Shown here in pieces: positions 8,389 to 17,042 of a stretch of DNA of 64,000 nucleotides; within the stretch, counting starts at the first letter, position 1, and the number at the start of each line of letters is the position of its first letter. The translations under genes and the position numbers were made by a program. Location: positions 62,001 through 126,000 of the forward strand of contig JAWQJJ010000002.1 in NCBI GenBank assembly GCA_033485155.1, in the 5' to 3' direction. Source of the DNA: Methanomassiliicoccus sp. (GTDB lineage Archaea > Thermoplasmatota > Thermoplasmata > Methanomassiliicoccales > Methanomassiliicoccaceae). The notes beneath the pieces were generated by a model that was not told the origin of the DNA, made no database searches, and worked only from the letters and a program-made list of their open reading frames with translations.

Positions 8389-10079
8389 GTGCACCTACCT
8401 CTTATGACTGCATTGGGGTTTCCGCCCGGGGGAATCATCGGAAGGACGTCCTCCTCGGGATCCATGTGAATATCGATAAGGAAGGGGACTCCCGCATCGA
8501 TGCCGGTCTTGAGCGCCTCCTGCAGTTCGGAGGACCGCTCGACATGCACCCCGTCTGCGCCGTATGCCTGTGCGAGCTTGACGAAGTCGGGATTGTCCCT
8601 AAGTTCCGTGCCGCTGTATCTCCTCTCGGCGAACAGCTTCTGCCACTGCCTGACCATGCCCAGCCAGCCGTTGTTGAACACGCAGACGACCACCGGGAGG
8701 TTCTCGGAGACAGCCGTGGCGAACTCGTGGGAAACCATCTGAATGCTGCCGTCGCCAGCGATGTCGATGACCGCTTTGTTAGGGAAGGCGGTCTTCGCCC
8801 CCAGCGACGCGGGGAACCCGAAGCCCATCGTTCCAAACCCGCCGGAGGTGATGAACTGCCTCGGGTACCGGGCTTTGAAGAAGTGGGCCGCCCACATTTG
8901 GTTCTGTCCCACCTCGGTGCAGACGATGGCGTCCTTGGGCAGGGAACGATTGAGCTCGTAAATGGCGAACTGCGGGAGGACCGGGGTCGATGGGACGTTG
9001 ATCTCGCAGGCGCAGTTCTTAAGGATCTCCTTTATGCGCAGCGACCATGCGGTATCGCCCTTGGTCATCTGCAGCCCCTTGATGATCTGCTGCAGCCCCT
9101 TCTTGGCGTCGCCCACCAGGCGCACCTGGGTTCGCGCCGACTTACCGGCCTCACCGGGATCGATATCGATATGGATCAGTTTCGTGGATATGGGCAGTTC
9201 GGATTGCGCGCCAGAGCTGCGGTCCGAGAACCGGGTGCCAACCGCGAGAATGACGTCGGCCTCCATGAAAGCCTTCCTGGCGGCCTCCTTCCCGTGCATG
9301 CCGATTATGCCCAGCGACAGGGGGTGCTCTTCGGAGATGACGCCCTTGGCCATGATCGTCGTGGTGACCGGTGCCATAAGCATCTCGGCCAGCTGGACGA
9401 CCTCCGGACTGGCGTTGGCCCATATGATGCCCCCGCCCACCAGTAGCAGCGGTCTTTCCGCGGCCCGGAGGATCTTCACCGCTTCGGGAAGGTCATGGAA
9501 GTCCTCCAGAGGGGGCGGCTCGGGGAACTCCCTTCTCATCTCGGCCTCGGGGACCTCGCCCTTCTGGACGTCCGCGGGCAGGTCGACGTGGACCGGCCCC
9601 TTCCGTCCAGAGTTGGCAATGGACACCCCCCTGACGATGGCCTCGGGGACCTCTGACGGGGCCAGGAGGCGGAAGTTGTGTTTGGTGATAGGCATCATCA
9701 TCGAGAATGAGTCGGCCTCCTGGAACGCCTGATTGCCCAGGGCCGTGGTGGCCACCTGTCCGGTCAGGACCAGCATGGGCGACGAATCGACGTATGCGGT
9801 CGCCACCCCGGTGATGAGGTTCGTTGAGCCTGGCCCAGAGGTCGAGGTGCACACCCCGATCTTTCCAGTGGCCCGGGCATATCCGTCAGCCATGTGCGCC
9901 GCGCATTGCTCATGGCGGACCAGCACGTGACGTATGTTCGACGTCAGAATGTCGTCGTACAGGGTGAGGGTCGTACCCCCTGGGTACCCGAACATGACCT
10001 CGACGCCTTCTTTTTCCAGCAGTGTGAGAACGGCCTTTGATCCTCTCAAATAAACATCCCCTACAATGAGCGAGGACAC
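8379..10079 (-). CDS. ilvB: Acetolactate synthase large subunit
   Basis: ThDP-dependent enzyme that condenses two pyruvates (or pyruvate and 2-oxobutyrate), first common step of branched-chain amino acid synthesis. 566 aa. Three domains are visible: N-terminal PYR with the catalytic Glu in VRHEQCAAHMADGYAR, a central FAD-type domain, and the C-terminal PP domain with GDGSIQM and a terminal NN (VFNNGWLGM) binding ThDP-Mg. Start GTG 10079 is about 28 nt from an AT-rich box (TATTGATT near 10106), compatible with leaderless initiation. TTG 10046 would give the family-like beginning RGSKAVLTLLEKEGVEV and is a real alternative. Heads ilvB-ilvN-ilvC. Confidence 0.95.
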   Translation of the reverse strand: MSSLIVGDVYLRGSKAVLTLLEKEGVEVMFGYPGGTTLTLYDDILTSNIRHVLVRHEQCAAHMADGYARATGKIGVCTSTSGPGSTNLITGVATAYVDSSPMLVLTGQVATTALGNQAFQEADSFSMMMPITKHNFRLLAPSEVPEAIVRGVSIANSGRKGPVHVDLPADVQKGEVPEAEMRREFPEPPPLEDFHDLPEAVKILRAAERPLLLVGGGIIWANASPEVVQLAEMLMAPVTTTIMAKGVISEEHPLSLGIIGMHGKEAARKAFMEADVILAVGTRFSDRSSGAQSELPISTKLIHIDIDPGEAGKSARTQVRLVGDAKKGLQQIIKGLQMTKGDTAWSLRIKEILKNCACEINVPSTPVLPQFAIYELNRSLPKDAIVCTEVGQNQMWAAHFFKARYPRQFITSGGFGTMGFGFPASLGAKTAFPNKAVIDIAGDGSIQMVSHEFATAVSENLPVVVCVFNNGWLGMVRQWQKLFAERRYSGTELRDNPDFVKLAQAYGADGVHVERSSELQEALKTGIDAGVPFLIDIHMDPEEDVLPMIPPGGNPNAVIRGRCTWK

Positions 10080-10343
10080 CCAAATCTCTGGATGCCTCTA
10101 CCTAATCAATACTACCACTACGCCCAAGCAACGAGAAATGATGGAGCGGTCCGTGGTAAGCCTTGACATTAGCTACGGGAATCAAAACCATCCTATTTAA
10201 TTATATGTGAATGCGCAAGCCTCCGGGGCGTCTATCGGGCGGAAATACCTGAGCCAGATTGACATTTTTTTGAATGACGAAAACGATAATATCGGACTTT
10301 TCTCACTGCGAATTCCGAAGGGGCACGGTGGTCCGGCCCGCCA
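10080..10343. other. Intergenic region with ilvB promoter
   Basis: 264 bases between ilvB (starting at 10079) and the 3' end of the acyltransferase, both on the minus strand. It contains the probable ilv promoter near 10100-10112 and AT-rich stretches at 10190-10210 and 10263-10300. No convincing gene or RNA seen. Confidence 0.4.
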
Positions 10344-11381
10344 TCATTGCGGCCGGCTCTGCGGCCGTGAGATCAGCTGCTTGGTGAGCCGGTCCACCGA
10401 TCCCTGCACCAGATAACCCACTATGAAGAGGGCGGGGAGGACGATGAGAAGAGCCGTGAGGTACTCCGTCAGTGGGGTCAGACCCGTCCGGCCTAGGACC
10501 GAGCTAATGACGACAAGGGCAGGTCGGTGGAACAGATACACGAAGTACGAGGCGACGGAGCAGGCGGCGAACGCCCTTGCGGCCCATGGGCGCAGGAGAG
10601 GCGCGATGCGCTTTGCGACCAACCATGCCGTTACGGTCCAGCAGACGATCATCACGTTGATGACGGCCATGGAGAAGACCAGGCTCAGGCCGGAGGGACC
10701 GATCCCCTCTCCGATCAGGGGACTCCCGTCCACAATGAAGATGACTAGGGAGGCTATGGCGAGGGCCGCGGGGAAGGTCATGGCATCAGGAGAAGCGCGC
10801 TCCAGCCACCCGCTCTCGCAGGCCACGGCTCCGGCCATGAATACAAAGTAGTAGAGGAAGAACCGGATCTCCAGGAGATCGATTGTGAGACGCATCGCCG
10901 CAAAAGGCAGGAGCGCAACGCACGCCAAGACAATCATGGCCCGGGGGCCGGACGCGGGGCGGATCGCCGCGTAATACACGAGATAGAAGATCAGGATCAT
11001 GCCGATGAACCACAGGGTGGCCATGGGGGTGACCAGCGCCGGGGCCAGCAAGATCTGCAAGCCCGCTACGTGCATTACCATGGTCGGCAGGTCCGGCCGG
11101 GCGACGAGCAGGACGAAGGTCGCCAGTGCCACCCAGTATAGCGGCATGAGGCGGAGGAGGCGGTGGCCCATGAACGAGGCGAGGGAGGTTTGGGTTCGGG
11201 AACGGGTGCTCGAATGAATAAGGTATCCAGAGAGGAAGATGAACAAGCCGTTGCCGAAGACAATGGTGTAAACGGTATACGACTGCAGGCCGGGAACGGG
11301 AAAGTAGTCCGGCAGATGGGTGAGGACGACCAGCACGATGGCCGCGGTCCTCAGGATATCCGCTTCCATCAGGCGTCTCAT
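10344..11381 (-). CDS. Acyltransferase 3 family integral membrane protein
   Basis: 345-aa polytopic membrane protein of the acyltransferase 3 (OafA/ExoZ) family, which acylates sugars or other exported molecules. The N terminus has the family pattern of a helix with Arg/Asp followed by VLTHLPD (conserved His), then NGLFIFLSGYLI, the usual loop before the second helix. About ten hydrophobic segments follow. Stand-alone gene with no adjacent glycan genes, so the acceptor is unknown. The GC-rich C terminus (QLISRPQSRPQ) is cytosolic. Confidence 0.82.
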   Translation of the reverse strand: MRRLMEADILRTAAIVLVVLTHLPDYFPVPGLQSYTVYTIVFGNGLFIFLSGYLIHSSTRSRTQTSLASFMGHRLLRLMPLYWVALATFVLLVARPDLPTMVMHVAGLQILLAPALVTPMATLWFIGMILIFYLVYYAAIRPASGPRAMIVLACVALLPFAAMRLTIDLLEIRFFLYYFVFMAGAVACESGWLERASPDAMTFPAALAIASLVIFIVDGSPLIGEGIGPSGLSLVFSMAVINVMIVCWTVTAWLVAKRIAPLLRPWAARAFAACSVASYFVYLFHRPALVVISSVLGRTGLTPLTEYLTALLIVLPALFIVGYLVQGSVDRLTKQLISRPQSRPQ

Positions 11382-11519
11382 GTGCTCCTCACGAGCGGGC
11401 GAGGGTAGGGCGACTATAGTAGTCTATCGCTAAGAATGGACGAGGCTGTATTCCTTGCCGCCAGGCCCTTTAGCCCCGGGTGCGCGGAAGAGGCACGGCC
11501 AAGCATCTCGTAGGCTACC

Positions 11520-11536
11520 TGGTAAAAAATAAATCC
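11520..11536 (+). promoter_or_regulatory. TATA-like box upstream of GAPDH
   Basis: GGTAAAAAATAAATCC lies about 100 nt upstream of the GAPDH start at 11629. A transcript starting about 26 nt later would carry a leader of around 70 nt. No clear structure was found in that leader. Confidence 0.35.
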
Positions 11537-11628
11537 TGTGATCATATGGTCCTTGTCACTATGCCCGGTCTGGGACCTTAGGGCAGATGGCAGCCATCCC
11601 CGGGGATGGAGCGTATGGAGAAGTCTAC

Positions 11629-12645
11629 ATGAAAGTAAAGGTCGGTATCAACGGCTATGGGACCATCGGCAAGCGTGTGGCTTGCGCGGTGAAGGCCCAG
11701 GATGACATGGAGATTGTAGGGGTCACCAAGACCAGGCCGTCCTACGAGGCCAGGCTGGCGGGTATGGAAGGCTTCCCTCTGTACACGGCCACCTCCGATC
11801 AGGTGGCGACTTTCGAGAAGGACGGGATTAAGGTCGCAGGCACCATAGAGGACCTGCTGGGCAAGGTCGACATAATCGTCGACGCCACCCCCGGGGGCGT
11901 GGCCGAGGACTACAAGGCGCTTTACGAGAAGGCAGGGGTCAAGGCAATTTTCCAGGGAGGGGAGGACCATGGCCTGGCAGGAGTGTCGTTCAACGCCTTC
12001 GCCAACTACAATGAGGCATGGGGCGCCCAGTACGCCAGGGTGGTGTCGTGCAACACCACCGGCCTGGTGCGCACCCTTTATCCACTGGACAAGGTGTTCG
12101 GGCTGGACAAGGTCTCCGCCACCATCGTCAGGAGAGGCGCGGACCCCGCGGACAACAAAGGCTCTGCCCTCAACTCCCTGGAACCGTCTCTCAAGCTACC
12201 GACACACCACGGCCCGGATGTCCAGACGATCATGCCGTGGCTCAACATCACCACCATGGCGGTTAAGGCCCCGACCACTCTGATGCACGTCCACTGTATC
12301 GTGGCCGACATCCGGAAGAAGGCCAAGGACCAGGATGTCCTGGCGGTGTGGGATAACGTCCCCCGGGTCAAGTTCGTCAGCGGCAAGGACGGCATCAAGA
12401 GCACCGCAAACATCATGGAGCTGGGGAGAGACCTCAAGCGCGAACGCGGGGACTTCATGGAGATTGTGGTGTGGCAGGATGGGGTCAAGGTCGTGGGCAA
12501 TACCCTGTACTACTACCAGGGCGTGCACCAGGAGAGCGATGTGGTCCCGGAGAGCATCGACTGCATCCGATCGATGATGAAGCTCGAGCCTGATGGCATG
12601 AAGTCGATCAAGAAGACCGACAGGAGCCTGGGTATCGGGAAGTGA
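11629..12645 (+). CDS. gap: Glyceraldehyde-3-phosphate dehydrogenase, archaeal type II
   Basis: Phosphorylating NAD(P)-dependent GAPDH of the archaeal class, interconverting glyceraldehyde-3-phosphate and 1,3-bisphosphoglycerate in glycolysis/gluconeogenesis. 338 aa. Rossmann motif VGINGYGTIGKRV at the N terminus and catalytic Cys141 in SCNTTGL, both diagnostic of the archaeal type. Start: ATG 11629 begins MKVKVGINGYG as in family members. An upstream in-frame ATG at 11587 would add 14 atypical residues. Together with pgk and the GfcR-like regulator elsewhere in the window this covers part of central carbon metabolism. A symmetrical terminator follows. Confidence 0.96.
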   Translation: MKVKVGINGYGTIGKRVACAVKAQDDMEIVGVTKTRPSYEARLAGMEGFPLYTATSDQVATFEKDGIKVAGTIEDLLGKVDIIVDATPGGVAEDYKALYEKAGVKAIFQGGEDHGLAGVSFNAFANYNEAWGAQYARVVSCNTTGLVRTLYPLDKVFGLDKVSATIVRRGADPADNKGSALNSLEPSLKLPTHHGPDVQTIMPWLNITTMAVKAPTTLMHVHCIVADIRKKAKDQDVLAVWDNVPRVKFVSGKDGIKSTANIMELGRDLKRERGDFMEIVVWQDGVKVVGNTLYYYQGVHQESDVVPESIDCIRSMMKLEPDGMKSIKKTDRSLGIGK

Positions 12646-12671
12646 AAAAGGCCGCCCGCGGCCGCTTTTTT
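12645..12671. terminator. Bidirectional hairpin terminator
   Basis: AAAAA, then GGCCGC (12650-12655), a CC loop, GCGGCC (12658-12663), GC and TTTTTT (12666-12671). The flanking A and T runs make it symmetrical, able to end both gap (plus) and the convergent terC (minus). A factor-independent-style hairpin is uncommon in archaea but the sequence is unambiguous. Confidence 0.7.
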
Positions 12672-12700
12672 GACCACGGGGCGGATGGCCGTCCTCCTCG

Positions 12701-13786
12701 TTACTTTTCCATTTCTTCCAGTTTTTTCAAGCCTGGGCAGGACGTTTCCTCGCTCTGCACGCCGCCCTCTTCCGTCGAGTCCAGCTGCCTGAGCGCGGGA
12801 CAGGACGGTTCCTCCGGACGCTGCGCTTTCAGCTCCTTCGACTGCCCCTCGATCCTCCGGTTCCGGATCAACGACGCCCCGACGGCCGCCCCCAGGATGA
12901 GCACGATGACCACCAGCGACACGAGCACATCTATGTGGTAGATGTCAGAGACGAGCATCTTGACGCCGACGAAGGTCAGGATCCCTGCCAGACCATACTT
13001 CAGGTAGCAGAAGGCGTTCATGATGTGCGAGAGCGCGAAGTACATGGACCTCAGGCCGAGGATGGCGAAGGCGTTGGAACTGAACACAATGAATGTGTCG
13101 GTCGTGATGCCCAGGATGGCAGGTATGGAGTCCACGGCGAACATTATGTCCGTGGTCTCCACCACTAACAGGGCGACGAGCATGGGGGTCGCCCACAGAG
13201 CCATTTTGCCCTTTGTGTTGGGCTTGCGGACGAAGAACTTGTCGCCCTCATAGTCCTTGGTGACCGGCATGAGCTTGCGGAAGGCGCGGACCATGATGTT
13301 CCTGTCCGGCTCCACTTTCTTATTCTCTTCCTTCCCCGTGACCATCCTGATCCCGGTGAAGATCAGGAACGCGCCAAAGATGTAGAGGACCCACGAGAAT
13401 GCGGTGACCAAGGCTACACCTGCCAGGATGAATAGCATGCGGAACACCAGCGCCCCGAGGATGCCGTAGAAGAGCACTTTGTGCTGATCCTTGGTGGGCA
13501 CGCAGAACGAGGCGAACACCAGGACGAACACGAACAGGTTGTCCACGCTCAACATGAGCTCCATGAGGTAGCCGGTGGTGAACTCCAGGCCCGCCTGGGA
13601 CCCGATCCAAGTATATACTCCGAAGTTAAAGGCAATGGCGACGCTGATGAACAGGGCGACCTGAAGGAGCGCCTCCCGGGGCCTGATCACATGGGCCTTG
13701 CGGTTGAACACCCCCAGATCCAGAACAAGCATCGCAGCGATGACTGCAAAAAATATGATCCATTCCAATGCGGCCGTATCGGTCAA
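12701..13786 (-). CDS. TerC family integral membrane protein
   Basis: 361-aa polytopic membrane protein of the TerC/Alx family, linked in bacteria to Mn2+ or other metal efflux and tellurium resistance. Family motifs: LDLGVFNRK in the first helix, ELMLSVDNLFVF (acidic residue pair in the membrane) and later VETTDIMFAVDSIPAILG, a second acidic repeat. I chose TTG 13786, preceded by GGAGGG at good spacing; GTG 13846 would add 20 residues. The hydrophilic C-terminal tail contains a duplicated Cys-Pro motif (SCPALRQL and SCPGLKKL), unusual for the family. Convergent with gap. Confidence 0.85.
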   Translation of the reverse strand: MTDTAALEWIIFFAVIAAMLVLDLGVFNRKAHVIRPREALLQVALFISVAIAFNFGVYTWIGSQAGLEFTTGYLMELMLSVDNLFVFVLVFASFCVPTKDQHKVLFYGILGALVFRMLFILAGVALVTAFSWVLYIFGAFLIFTGIRMVTGKEENKKVEPDRNIMVRAFRKLMPVTKDYEGDKFFVRKPNTKGKMALWATPMLVALLVVETTDIMFAVDSIPAILGITTDTFIVFSSNAFAILGLRSMYFALSHIMNAFCYLKYGLAGILTFVGVKMLVSDIYHIDVLVSLVVIVLILGAAVGASLIRNRRIEGQSKELKAQRPEEPSCPALRQLDSTEEGGVQSEETSCPGLKKLEEMEK

Positions 13787-13926
13787 TTGGTTCCCTCCAA
13801 GAAAGGCCAGGTCTGCACCTGTCCATCCCGGTACATCCGTCCTCACAAGTTGCTTGGTGTATTTAGGTTATTCCTATCCATTTCGCACAAATGCTGGTCG
13901 TCCACGAGGACGGGAGGTACGCTGGC

Positions 13927-14667
13927 CTAGTCCATCGGATCGTTCAGGCCCTCGTCCCCGTAGCCTGCGTCCTCGAGCGCACGCAGCATTGCCGCTCTCT
14001 CCTTGCGGTCGGCTGTCCGTATCGCCGTCTGCTCCAAGGTGTATAAAGAATGGCACGCCGGGCAAAGGGTCTTGAGGTTCCCCGGATGATCGGAGCCCCC
14101 GTTGGACCGGGCGATGATGTGGTGCACCTCCAGCGACTCCCATCGATACCCGCCCTTCCCGCGGCGGAGCTTGGGGTCGAACACCTTGCGGCGGCGGGCA
14201 CCGAAGTCCACACCACAGTCCTGGCACCGGTAACGGTCCCGCCTCAGTATGGCTGGCTGTAACCGTTGCCAAACGAGCCGGCGGATGAGGGGGGTGGTAC
14301 CCTCCTCGTAAGGAGGAACGGTAGTCCCGTCCTTGAAGAAGCGGTGTCCCTCTGGAAGCTCCCTCCGCAGCCGGGCGAGCGCGCTCTTGGTGGCGCTCCA
14401 AGCCTCGCACAGCTGCTGGGAGTTCGAGCCATTGCGGTGCCGCCCCTGGCAGTGGGGGCAGGAGACCATGGCCGCTTTTTCCTTCATGGCGGTCCACTCC
14501 CGGAACGGACACACCGCGGCGAGCGACGCCGTGCACCTGGCCGGCCGCCCCTCCTCCTCGCCGCGGAACACCAGGGCCGGGCCCTCCTCCAGGTTGAGCG
14601 AGGACTCAAGCCAGCAAAAGCTCTCCTCCTCCGGCCGTAGCCGGTGGCAGCAGGGTAGCATCCTCAT
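13927..14667 (-). CDS. HNH endonuclease domain protein
   Basis: Protein of about 246 aa with a C-terminal HNH nuclease module: CQDCG (first Cys pair), VHHIIARSNGGSDHPGNL (the His-Asn core) and LCPACH (second Cys pair), as in McrA/HNH proteins. The N-terminal half has extra Cys/His motifs (PCCHRL, SCPHCQGRH) that may form another zinc site and recognise nucleic acid. Start ATG 14667 lies about 28 nt downstream of a TATA-like CATTTATGCC (minus strand), fitting leaderless initiation; the upstream ATG 14733 is less likely. Not part of an obvious mobile element. Stop codon TAG. Role unknown: restriction, repair or homing-type activity are all possible. Confidence 0.8.
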   Translation of the reverse strand: MRMLPCCHRLRPEEESFCWLESSLNLEEGPALVFRGEEEGRPARCTASLAAVCPFREWTAMKEKAAMVSCPHCQGRHRNGSNSQQLCEAWSATKSALARLRRELPEGHRFFKDGTTVPPYEEGTTPLIRRLVWQRLQPAILRRDRYRCQDCGVDFGARRRKVFDPKLRRGKGGYRWESLEVHHIIARSNGGSDHPGNLKTLCPACHSLYTLEQTAIRTADRKERAAMLRALEDAGYGDEGLNDPMD

Positions 14668-14733
14668 CCGGCCCTCTATGGCACGGCGCCGGCATAAATG
14701 TGGCCACTGGTACAGGCGGTGGGAGGGTCGCAC

Positions 14734-15036
14734 CGTCAGGTGTTCGATCCGCGGAACATTGCAGCCTGGATGACTATGCGTTCTGGATGGAGCCGGCTAT
14801 ATGGCCAACGAGAGTGGCAGTATCTCAGTCGGAGGGCATATTGCGCCTAATGGCGCTCGGAGGGCAGATGAAGAACGTTTCGCTCCTCAAGATCGACCGC
14901 TTCCCATTGCACGGTCCGTCATTCGGCGGCATCGTCGCGGACGGAAGGGGAGGGGCGATGAGATGGGTAGCTGCCTTCACATGAGGGCGATTTCGCTATG
15001 CACCGTCCATCTCTTGGAGTATGGTTCCAGGCCCGA
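14734..15036. other. Intergenic, nothing recognised
   Basis: About 300 bases upstream of the HNH gene and downstream of the response regulator. GC-rich with no supported gene on either strand. Only the HNH promoter near 14690-14702 overlaps its edge (14691-14700). Confidence 0.4.
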
Positions 15037-15810
15037 TCAAGCGTGGATCGGCCCATGATATCTCGCCTGATCGGAGATATCCCAGTATCTGGTCAGACAT
15101 GCTGGTCCGTCCTCGAGCTCCACGTGGATCTCGTTGATCATGGCCTTGAACCGCGAGCCGTTGACCCGCTGCACCGGCATTACGTGGATGAAATTGGTGG
15201 TGCTCCTGAGCTCCAGCTTCAGCAACCTGTCCAGGACCTCATCGCGCATCTCGGGCAGGGCCCAGGCGAGCGATGGCTCGTCCATCATGTCATCCACCCG
15301 CTTGAATCCGAATAGGTGAGCGCAGTCCATGTTGGCGTGCACGAGCATACCAGAACGGAACAGGGATGTTGCTCCAAGAGAATCGTACACCACCGTCTGC
15401 GGGCTCTGGCCTCGCCTGGTAAACTTACGTTCCAGCTCTTGCTTCTGCGAGAGCTGTATCAAAGTACTTCTCAGGTTCTTGAACGCGGCCATTCCATCAA
15501 CCCCCCTCTGGATGTAGGAGTTCGCACCGTTGTTCACCGCTTCCCTAATCACCTCTTCCCTCCTGCTACAGGTAAGGAAGATGAACGGGGTCTGGTCCCC
15601 CCCTTTTCGAAGCGTTTTCAGGAAATCGATCCCATTCATCTCCGGCATGTAGTAATCGGAAAGGATGGCATCGAACCTCTGCTTTTTCAGCACTTCGAGG
15701 GCTGAGGGGGCCGAGGTTACCGGAGTCACTTTGATCGAGCCGCCTTCGCCAAGGAACGTTTTTGTCAGATACAGTAGCTCTTCATCATCATCTACGCACA
15801 ATATGTCCAT
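15037..15810 (-). CDS. Response regulator with receiver domain and PAS-like C-terminal region
   Basis: 257-aa two-component receiver protein. REC domain at about 1-120: acidic pair in CVDDDE (D7-D9), phosphoacceptor Asp52 in LSDYYMPEMNG, and Thr80 in FIFLTCS. The conserved Lys at the end of the fifth strand appears replaced by Arg102 (YIQRGVDG). The C-terminal half (about 150-245) looks PAS-like (MLVHANMDCAHLFGFKRVDDM) but has no DNA-binding or kinase motif. Such REC-PAS proteins are common in methanogenic archaea and may signal to other proteins. No kinase gene is adjacent; the only one in the window is at 59.5 kb. An AT-rich promoter lies at 15838-15856. Confidence 0.82.
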   Translation of the reverse strand: MDILCVDDDEELLYLTKTFLGEGGSIKVTPVTSAPSALEVLKKQRFDAILSDYYMPEMNGIDFLKTLRKGGDQTPFIFLTCSRREEVIREAVNNGANSYIQRGVDGMAAFKNLRSTLIQLSQKQELERKFTRRGQSPQTVVYDSLGATSLFRSGMLVHANMDCAHLFGFKRVDDMMDEPSLAWALPEMRDEVLDRLLKLELRSTTNFIHVMPVQRVNGSRFKAMINEIHVELEDGPACLTRYWDISDQARYHGPIHA

Positions 15811-16188
15811 TGAGTGCTTCCCCTGTGGAAATATTATTATTTCAAAATATATAGATTTGCGTTGTATAACAGTGGCGAAGATTCTCTGAATTCTTCAAGG
15901 GTCGCATATGGCCCATGCTTCCATGACATCATATCGTATTCGTTCGATGGTCCCTATCCACGATGCCAGTTGCTGGGAGGCTCAAGCACAGACCGGAGCA
16001 CGAACGGCCAGGTGTATGGGAACAGAGGAGTAGTCTCCGGAGTAGAGATGGAGCCCATACGCACTCACATCTGGGACGAAAGCCGTAGCAGTAAGGTTGG
16101 GCGCGAGATCGATTATTATCAACCGTGATGATTAAAAAATATATTTTGTACGTAATATTTATCTCCTGACGTTCATGATTCTCGTGTC
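15811..16188. other. Intergenic promoter region between divergent genes
   Basis: Holds AT-rich promoter-like stretches at both ends: 15838-15856 (minus strand, response regulator) and CGTAATATTTATC at 16151-16163 (plus strand, about 31 nt before ATG 16189). The middle has no supported gene. Confidence 0.45.
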
Positions 16189-16488
16189 ATGGGAAATGGC
16201 TGCTCCCGATGCCAGGAGATCATCGCTTGGCTTCAGGATCGGGAGAAGGGTCACAGCATGGTTTGCCCGATTTGCGGGAGGTATTACACAAAAGGAAGGC
16301 GCTGGGTGGTCGGGGAATACGGTGACCCGGTGAACGAGGCATGGCAGCATAGCGTCCGTCAAGCATACTGCACGACATGTGGCTGGAAAGGTTCGATGAA
16401 GGATGCCGCTTTGCTCGAGGACGATCGCTCCCCATTCCGATGTCCCTCGTGCGGAGGTCTCGTCACGAATAGAAGGGATAAAGAATGA
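16189..16488 (+). CDS. Small zinc-ribbon protein with four CxxC motifs
   Basis: 99-aa protein with four CxxC knuckles: CSRC near residue 5, CPIC near 26, CTTC near 63 and CPSC near 85. The spacing suggests two zinc ribbons joined by a Trp-rich linker (RRWVVGEYGD). No other domain. Rubredoxin-like or nucleic-acid-binding roles are possible, but nothing in the sequence decides. Start ATG 16189 lies just downstream of the TATA-like box at 16151-16163, so a very short or no leader is expected. Stands alone. I do not recognise the family. Confidence 0.65.
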   Translation: MGNGCSRCQEIIAWLQDREKGHSMVCPICGRYYTKGRRWVVGEYGDPVNEAWQHSVRQAYCTTCGWKGSMKDAALLEDDRSPFRCPSCGGLVTNRRDKE

Positions 16489-16640
16489 AAAATGCGGCTT
16501 GCACTGGACGATTCTGAAAAGAGCGGAAGAATAATCTCGATACGCTTGATGTGAAAGTTGGAGACGGTGGAACTTCTATTCATCAGGAGATTTGCATAAT
16601 TGTTGAAATTGATCGATACGAATGAAGTTCATGGACCGTG

Positions 16641-16660
16641 CGGGAAAAGCTTTAAACAGG
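16641..16660 (+). promoter_or_regulatory. Promoter of candidate ncRNA
   Basis: GGAAAAGCTTTAAACAGG resembles a BRE plus TATA box centred near 16653. Initiation about 26 nt downstream falls at about 16678-16680, directly before the structured region. Confidence 0.5.
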
Positions 16661-16677
16661 TATAATGGGTTTCGATA

Positions 16678-16785
16678 ACCTAAGCCTCCCTACTGGCCTA
16701 AGTGGATTTGAGGGAATCTATGGGCAACAAGGATGAGCGTCCTTGCGGCACAGCTACCAATAGGGAGGCTGTATGGTCATTTTTT
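16678..16785 (+). ncRNA. Candidate structured non-coding RNA (novel)
   Basis: An outer stem pairs 16683-16696 (AGCCTCCCTA, one mismatch, TGG) with 16757-16770 (CCA, mismatch, TAGGGAGGCT). Inside it are two hairpins: 16703-16708 with 16715-16720 (TGGATT/AATCTA, one G-U pair), and 16728-16733 with 16740-16745 (perfect CAAGGA/TCCTTG, loop TGAGCG), which can extend with GC/GC across an internal loop. A TATA-like promoter precedes it and TTTTTT (16780-16785) follows. No ORF fits. It is not a tRNA, and I could not match it to RNase P, SRP RNA, or a C/D or H/ACA guide. It could be a free sRNA or a cis element upstream of pgk (257 nt away). Confidence 0.6.
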
Positions 16786-17042
16786 AAGGCCTTAAATAAA
16801 ACTATTGCCTAAATGCAGTTGGAATTAGATCGGCATTCTGTCTCCATTAGAAAACAGGAAAACTCCTGATCAGCAATAATTGAGCTTATGGCACATTGAG
16901 GATTATGCGCTCACCCGCTGCCCTGGTTAGCAGGCAGTAGTGAATGCCCGATGTCCCTGCCAGCAATGATGCAGGGAGAAAAGGTTATTTCAATCATGCA
17001 ATATGGTGGTCACACCGCCAGTCCAAGCTAGCAGGGATCACG
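16786..17042. other. Leader region upstream of pgk
   Basis: 257 bases after the ncRNA U-run. Holds AT-rich stretches at 16786-16805 and 16878-16905 that may contain the pgk promoter, and a small inverted repeat with CCCTGC / GCAGGG arms (16956-16961 and 16972-16977). No gene supported. Confidence 0.35.

Noticed and set aside
8466-9446. Long plus-strand frame opposite ilvB
   Set aside because: Shadow of the high-GC ilvB gene; no family features.
14735-14755. GTTCGATCC resembling a tRNA T arm
   Set aside because: Flanking bases do not pair and no other tRNA arm is present.
16683-16770. C/D or H/ACA guide RNA
   Set aside because: No C box with matching D box, and no pocket plus terminal ACA at the expected distance.
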